A DNA stretch of 8,780 nucleotides from Deltaproteobacteria bacterium (GTDB lineage: Bacteria; Desulfobacterota; Desulfobacteria; Desulfobacterales; JAFDCJ01): positions 1-8,780 of the forward strand of contig JAJRVC010000721.1 in NCBI GenBank assembly GCA_024277475.1. Reading direction: 5' to 3'. Numbering within the stretch: position 1 is the first letter of the stretch; each line of letters begins with the position of its first letter. The notes under the pieces were generated by a model. That model was not told where the DNA came from. It did not search any database and worked only from the letters and a program-made list of their open reading frames with translations. Of the stretch, positions 6,685-8,780 are shown one piece after another. The position numbers and the translations under genes were made by a program.

Positions 6685-7986
6685 TTGAAAAGCGGAGACA
6701 AAAGCCGGGCCATGTTTAAAAGAGCACTGGAGTCTATTCCTTGTGGTGTCAATTCAAATTTCAGGTACTGGGGTGATGAAGAAACACTCATTTTGAAAAA
6801 AGCTAAAGGTGCCTACCTTTGGGATCAGGACGACAAAAAATATATTGATTACCGCCTCGGATTTGGCCCTGTGGTTCTTGGACACGCCTATGAGCCGGTA
6901 CTTGAAAAAATTAGGGAAGGCTTGGAAATCGGTAATGTATTTTCGATGACCCATGAATATGAAATTTCGGCAGCCGAAAAAATAAAAAAACTGACCAACG
7001 TCGACCTTGTCAGGTTTGCCAATTCGGGCACGGAGGCAACCATGCACGCAATCCGAATTGCCCGCGCGTTTACCGGCCGCGAAAAAGTGCTCAAGTTTGA
7101 AGGGGCCTATCACGGATTCCATGATTACACACTGTGGAATTGCCAACCCCCTGTGCCGGGAGTGGGGTATCGCCGATCGCCGGTACTTATCCCCCATGGA
7201 TCAGGTATTCCCCATATGATCGGACAACTGGTGATTTCCATTCCCTTTAACGATGAAGAACTTCTTGAAAAAAAAATAAAAGAGAACTGGGGCGATATCG
7301 CATGCATCATTGTGGAACCCCTGTTGGGAAACTGTGCTTCAATTATGCCTAAAACCGGGTATCTCGAACTGATCAGAAACCTCTGTGACAAATACGACAT
7401 CGTCATGATAATGGACGAGGTAAAGACCGGTTTCAGAATCGCCAAGGGCGGGGCACAGGAGTATTTTAATGTTCGATCGGATCTGGTCACCTATGCCAAG
7501 GCGTTGGCCAACGGATTCCCTCTGGCGGCCATCGCCGGCAAAAAAGAGATTATGGGTGAAATTGGATACCAGAAAATGGCTCACGGCGGCACTTACTGCG
7601 CCAATGTCGTCGCCACGGCCGCTGCTGTTGCCGTACTGGACGAGATCGAGGCCGGCGCGCTTGAGAAAGTGGATGCGCACGGCAAGCTACTCATGGAGGG
7701 GTTTAACAATATTTTCAAAACACTCGGTATCCCGGGTGTGGTGCAGGGCCCGCCTTCCATGTGCGGTGTTCTCCTGACCGAAAAAGAAAAGATCCGTGAA
7801 TTCCGGGACTGGAACGATTCGGACCACGGTCATTATGAAAAAGTTATTCAAAAATGCATCGAAAAAGGTGTGATGCCCGATATCGACTCCCGCGAGCCAT
7901 GGTTTGTCTCCGCCTCGCACAGCGATGAGGACGCCGCATTCGCACTGGGCGTTTTTGAAGAGGCCCTAAAGGAAGTAATCGGCTGA
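6685..7986 (+). CDS. Class III PLP-dependent aminotransferase (glutamate-1-semialdehyde aminomutase-like)
   Basis: This 433-residue cytoplasmic enzyme belongs to PLP fold-type I, class III. Visible motifs are NSGTEATMHAIRIARAFTGR (113-132) for cofactor phosphate binding, AYHGFHD (141-147), VEP (210-212), the aspartate motif MDEVKTGFR (243-251, D244 to the pyridine nitrogen) and the Schiff-base lysine K272 (TYAKALANGFPL). Overall it resembles the HemL-like branch. Genuine HemL usually reads YHGHAD where this has YHGFHD, and the gene lies beside an amine importer, so I infer a catabolic transaminase rather than a haem-synthesis enzyme. The start is TTG 6685, behind GAGGGGAG (6671-6678) at good spacing; the next ATG would drop nine residues and the ribosome site. 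It lies 204 bp after potA and may belong to the same transcript. The amino donor is unknown. Confidence 0.95.
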   Translation: MKSGDKSRAMFKRALESIPCGVNSNFRYWGDEETLILKKAKGAYLWDQDDKKYIDYRLGFGPVVLGHAYEPVLEKIREGLEIGNVFSMTHEYEISAAEKIKKLTNVDLVRFANSGTEATMHAIRIARAFTGREKVLKFEGAYHGFHDYTLWNCQPPVPGVGYRRSPVLIPHGSGIPHMIGQLVISIPFNDEELLEKKIKENWGDIACIIVEPLLGNCASIMPKTGYLELIRNLCDKYDIVMIMDEVKTGFRIAKGGAQEYFNVRSDLVTYAKALANGFPLAAIAGKKEIMGEIGYQKMAHGGTYCANVVATAAAVAVLDEIEAGALEKVDAHGKLLMEGFNNIFKTLGIPGVVQGPPSMCGVLLTEKEKIREFRDWNDSDHGHYEKVIQKCIEKGVMPDIDSREPWFVSASHSDEDAAFALGVFEEALKEVIG

Positions 7987-8113
7987 AGCCAGCTTTTCAT
8001 GCGGGGATACCATCTGCCCCTCACAATGGAAAGGATCCGGAAAATGTGACGAGTGGAACGGGTCCGCCGTAGTAGAATTATCCAAGCATCTTTTTCAGAG
8101 CAACGCAAAGCTT

Positions 8114-8151
8114 AATAAAGGGGCTACGGAAAATACCGCAGCCCCTTTATT
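8114..8151. terminator. Bidirectional rho-independent terminator
   Basis: A 16-bp stem (AATAAAGGGGCTACGG, 8114-8129, with 8136-8151), carrying a single A-C mismatch, closes an AAAATA loop. The GC-rich core is flanked by CCCCTTTATT on the plus strand and by a similar T-rich run on the minus strand, so it can stop both the catabolic operon and the oppositely directed GcvH-like gene. It lies 127 bp past the aminotransferase stop. Confidence 0.85.
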
Positions 8152-8188
8152 CGTGGAGAGAAATGAATCAGAAAAAAAAGACTGTAAC

Positions 8189-8212
8189 CGTTCACAAGTT
8201 CAGGGTTCAACG
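8189..8212 (-). repeat. TGAAC-unit dispersed repeat, copy C (inverted)
   Basis: Read on the minus strand this is GTTGAAC, CCTGAAC, TTGTGAAC, then GGTTACA. It matches the end of copy A, which reads TCTGAAC, CTGTGAAC, GGATACA. It has three units against four in copies A and B, and faces copy B across 82 bp. Confidence 0.65.
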
Positions 8213-8294
8213 CTAACGCTTTTCTCGCAAATACGCATCCCGACTGCAGTTCAGGGACAAGAATCCACCCCATAGTTGCAACGATAGGGTGCAG

Positions 8295-8338
8295 CCTTGA
8301 ACCCCTGAACCTTTGAACCCGTGAACGCCTACAAAAGG
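8295..8338 (+). repeat. TGAAC-unit dispersed repeat, copy B
   Basis: Four regular 8-bp units (CCTTGAAC, CCCTGAAC, CTTTGAAC, CCGTGAAC) are followed by GCCTACAAAAGG. Orientation and layout match copy A at the left window edge. The copy ends immediately before the stop codon of the GcvH-like gene (8340-8342), so it abuts a gene boundary, as copy A does. No function is known to me. Confidence 0.75.
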
Positions 8339-8339
8339 C

Positions 8340-8780
8340 TTAGGTGTTCAAAAAAACCCGGGTCAGCTTTTGCCAGCTGGTTTGGGGAAGATTACCATAG
8401 ATGTCATTGCCTAAATAGCCGCCGTCCGCTGCGAGCGGTCCCACTTCTTCCTCGATGACCTGGTAAAGGGTGCTGATCTCCTCATCCAGATACTCACCGG
8501 CCTGGTAGCCGATCAGCAGATTTTTAAGGTCCCGCCGCAAATTGTTGGAGTGCAGCCGCATCACCCAGCCCCTGGTGTAAGGTTCCTGGTTGGCCAGGTT
8601 GCCTTTCACCCTCAACTCGGGATTGATGTCGGTGACCACACCACTGACCGGGGATTGTACCCGGGCCGTATTCGAACCCCGGCCCAACAGGATATCGCAC
8701 CGATCCTGTTCAAGCTCTTTTCCAATCAGCGGAGCTTCGATTCGATCCAACGGACCCAGCAGGCGCAGGGCAAAATCGTC
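8340..8780 (-). CDS. GcvH-like protein without lipoyl-lysine, 5' end outside window
   Basis: The frame is open to the right edge, so 146 C-terminal residues are seen and the true start lies outside. The TTG at 8750 is unlikely to be the start, because the codons before it read DDFALRLLGPLDRIEAP and fit the GcvH fold. The segments SPVSGVVTDINPEL, NLANQEPYTRGW and WVMRLHSNN match the glycine-cleavage H-protein hammerhead domain. The loop that normally carries the lipoylated lysine (ESVKA) aligns with GRGSN and has no lysine. A tail of about 70 residues after the domain ends with ADGGYLGNDIYGNLP. I therefore read it as a degenerate or repurposed H-like protein, not a functional glycine-cleavage carrier. 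It converges on the catabolic operon and is probably unrelated to it. Confidence 0.85.
   Translation of the reverse strand, partial: DDFALRLLGPLDRIEAPLIGKELEQDRCDILLGRGSNTARVQSPVSGVVTDINPELRVKGNLANQEPYTRGWVMRLHSNNLRRDLKNLLIGYQAGEYLDEEISTLYQVIEEEVGPLAADGGYLGNDIYGNLPQTSWQKLTRVFLNT

Larger units (their letters stand above)
7987..8339. other. 353-bp convergent intergenic region
   Basis: This gap lies between the convergent aminotransferase and GcvH-like genes. It holds the terminator (8114-8151) and repeat copies C (8189-8212) and B (8295-8338). In 7987-8113 I see no convincing gene, RNA or promoter. The 82 bp between the two repeat copies (8213-8294) show a GTTGCAAC palindrome at 8275-8282 and nothing else I can name. 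Confidence 0.6.

Noticed and set aside
6685..7986. Assignment of the aminotransferase as haem-pathway HemL
   Set aside because: The length and PLP motifs fit, but the YHGHAD motif is changed to YHGFHD and the context is amine transport, so a general class III aminotransferase is the safer call.
8340..8750. GcvH-like gene starting at the TTG at 8750
   Set aside because: The reading frame continues upstream to the window edge with residues that fit the GcvH fold, so the gene is treated as partial.

Overview
This window holds one co-directional block of seven complete plus-strand genes (about 52-7986). A terminator region follows, and then the 3' part of an unrelated minus-strand gene that runs off the right edge. 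The moderate GC content, the Tat-exported binding protein, the GcvH-like protein without a lipoyl site and the TGAAC-type intergenic repeats remind me of Desulfobacterota (deltaproteobacterial sulfate reducers and relatives). That taxonomic guess is inference from style only, with modest confidence.

Layout, left to right. At 1-43 lies a TGAAC-unit repeat. At 52-1473 is a cyclic-amidohydrolase (dihydroorotase/hydantoinase-like) gene with a full set of metal ligands. At 1474-1734 is a regulatory-looking spacer with two perfect dyads and a modest sigma70-like promoter. At 1735-2352 is a DUF1989 (urea carboxylase-associated) protein. At 2353-2496 is a promoter region with an exact TATAAT box, a perfect 16-bp palindrome and a strong ribosome binding site. 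At 2497-6480 is a complete polyamine-type ABC importer in the order potD, potB, potC, potA, tightly packed. At 6481-6684 is a leader with competing hairpins. At 6685-7986 is a class III PLP aminotransferase of the glutamate-1-semialdehyde-aminomutase-like type, with a TTG start. At 7987-8339 are a strong bidirectional terminator and two more repeat copies in inverted orientation. At 8340-8780 (minus strand, 5' end missing) is a GcvH-like protein lacking the lipoyl-lysine.

Together the seven genes look like an uptake and breakdown module for a nitrogen compound. The ABC system would import a cationic or amine solute, the aminotransferase would remove an amino group, and the amidohydrolase and DUF1989 protein would open or deaminate amide, ureido or guanidino bonds. 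The individual families are known. The combination, without the carboxylase that often accompanies DUF1989 proteins and without gamma-glutamylation genes of the Puu type, is the best candidate for something undescribed. The substrate cannot be read from sequence alone. No rRNA, tRNA, CRISPR array, transposase or integrase was seen.
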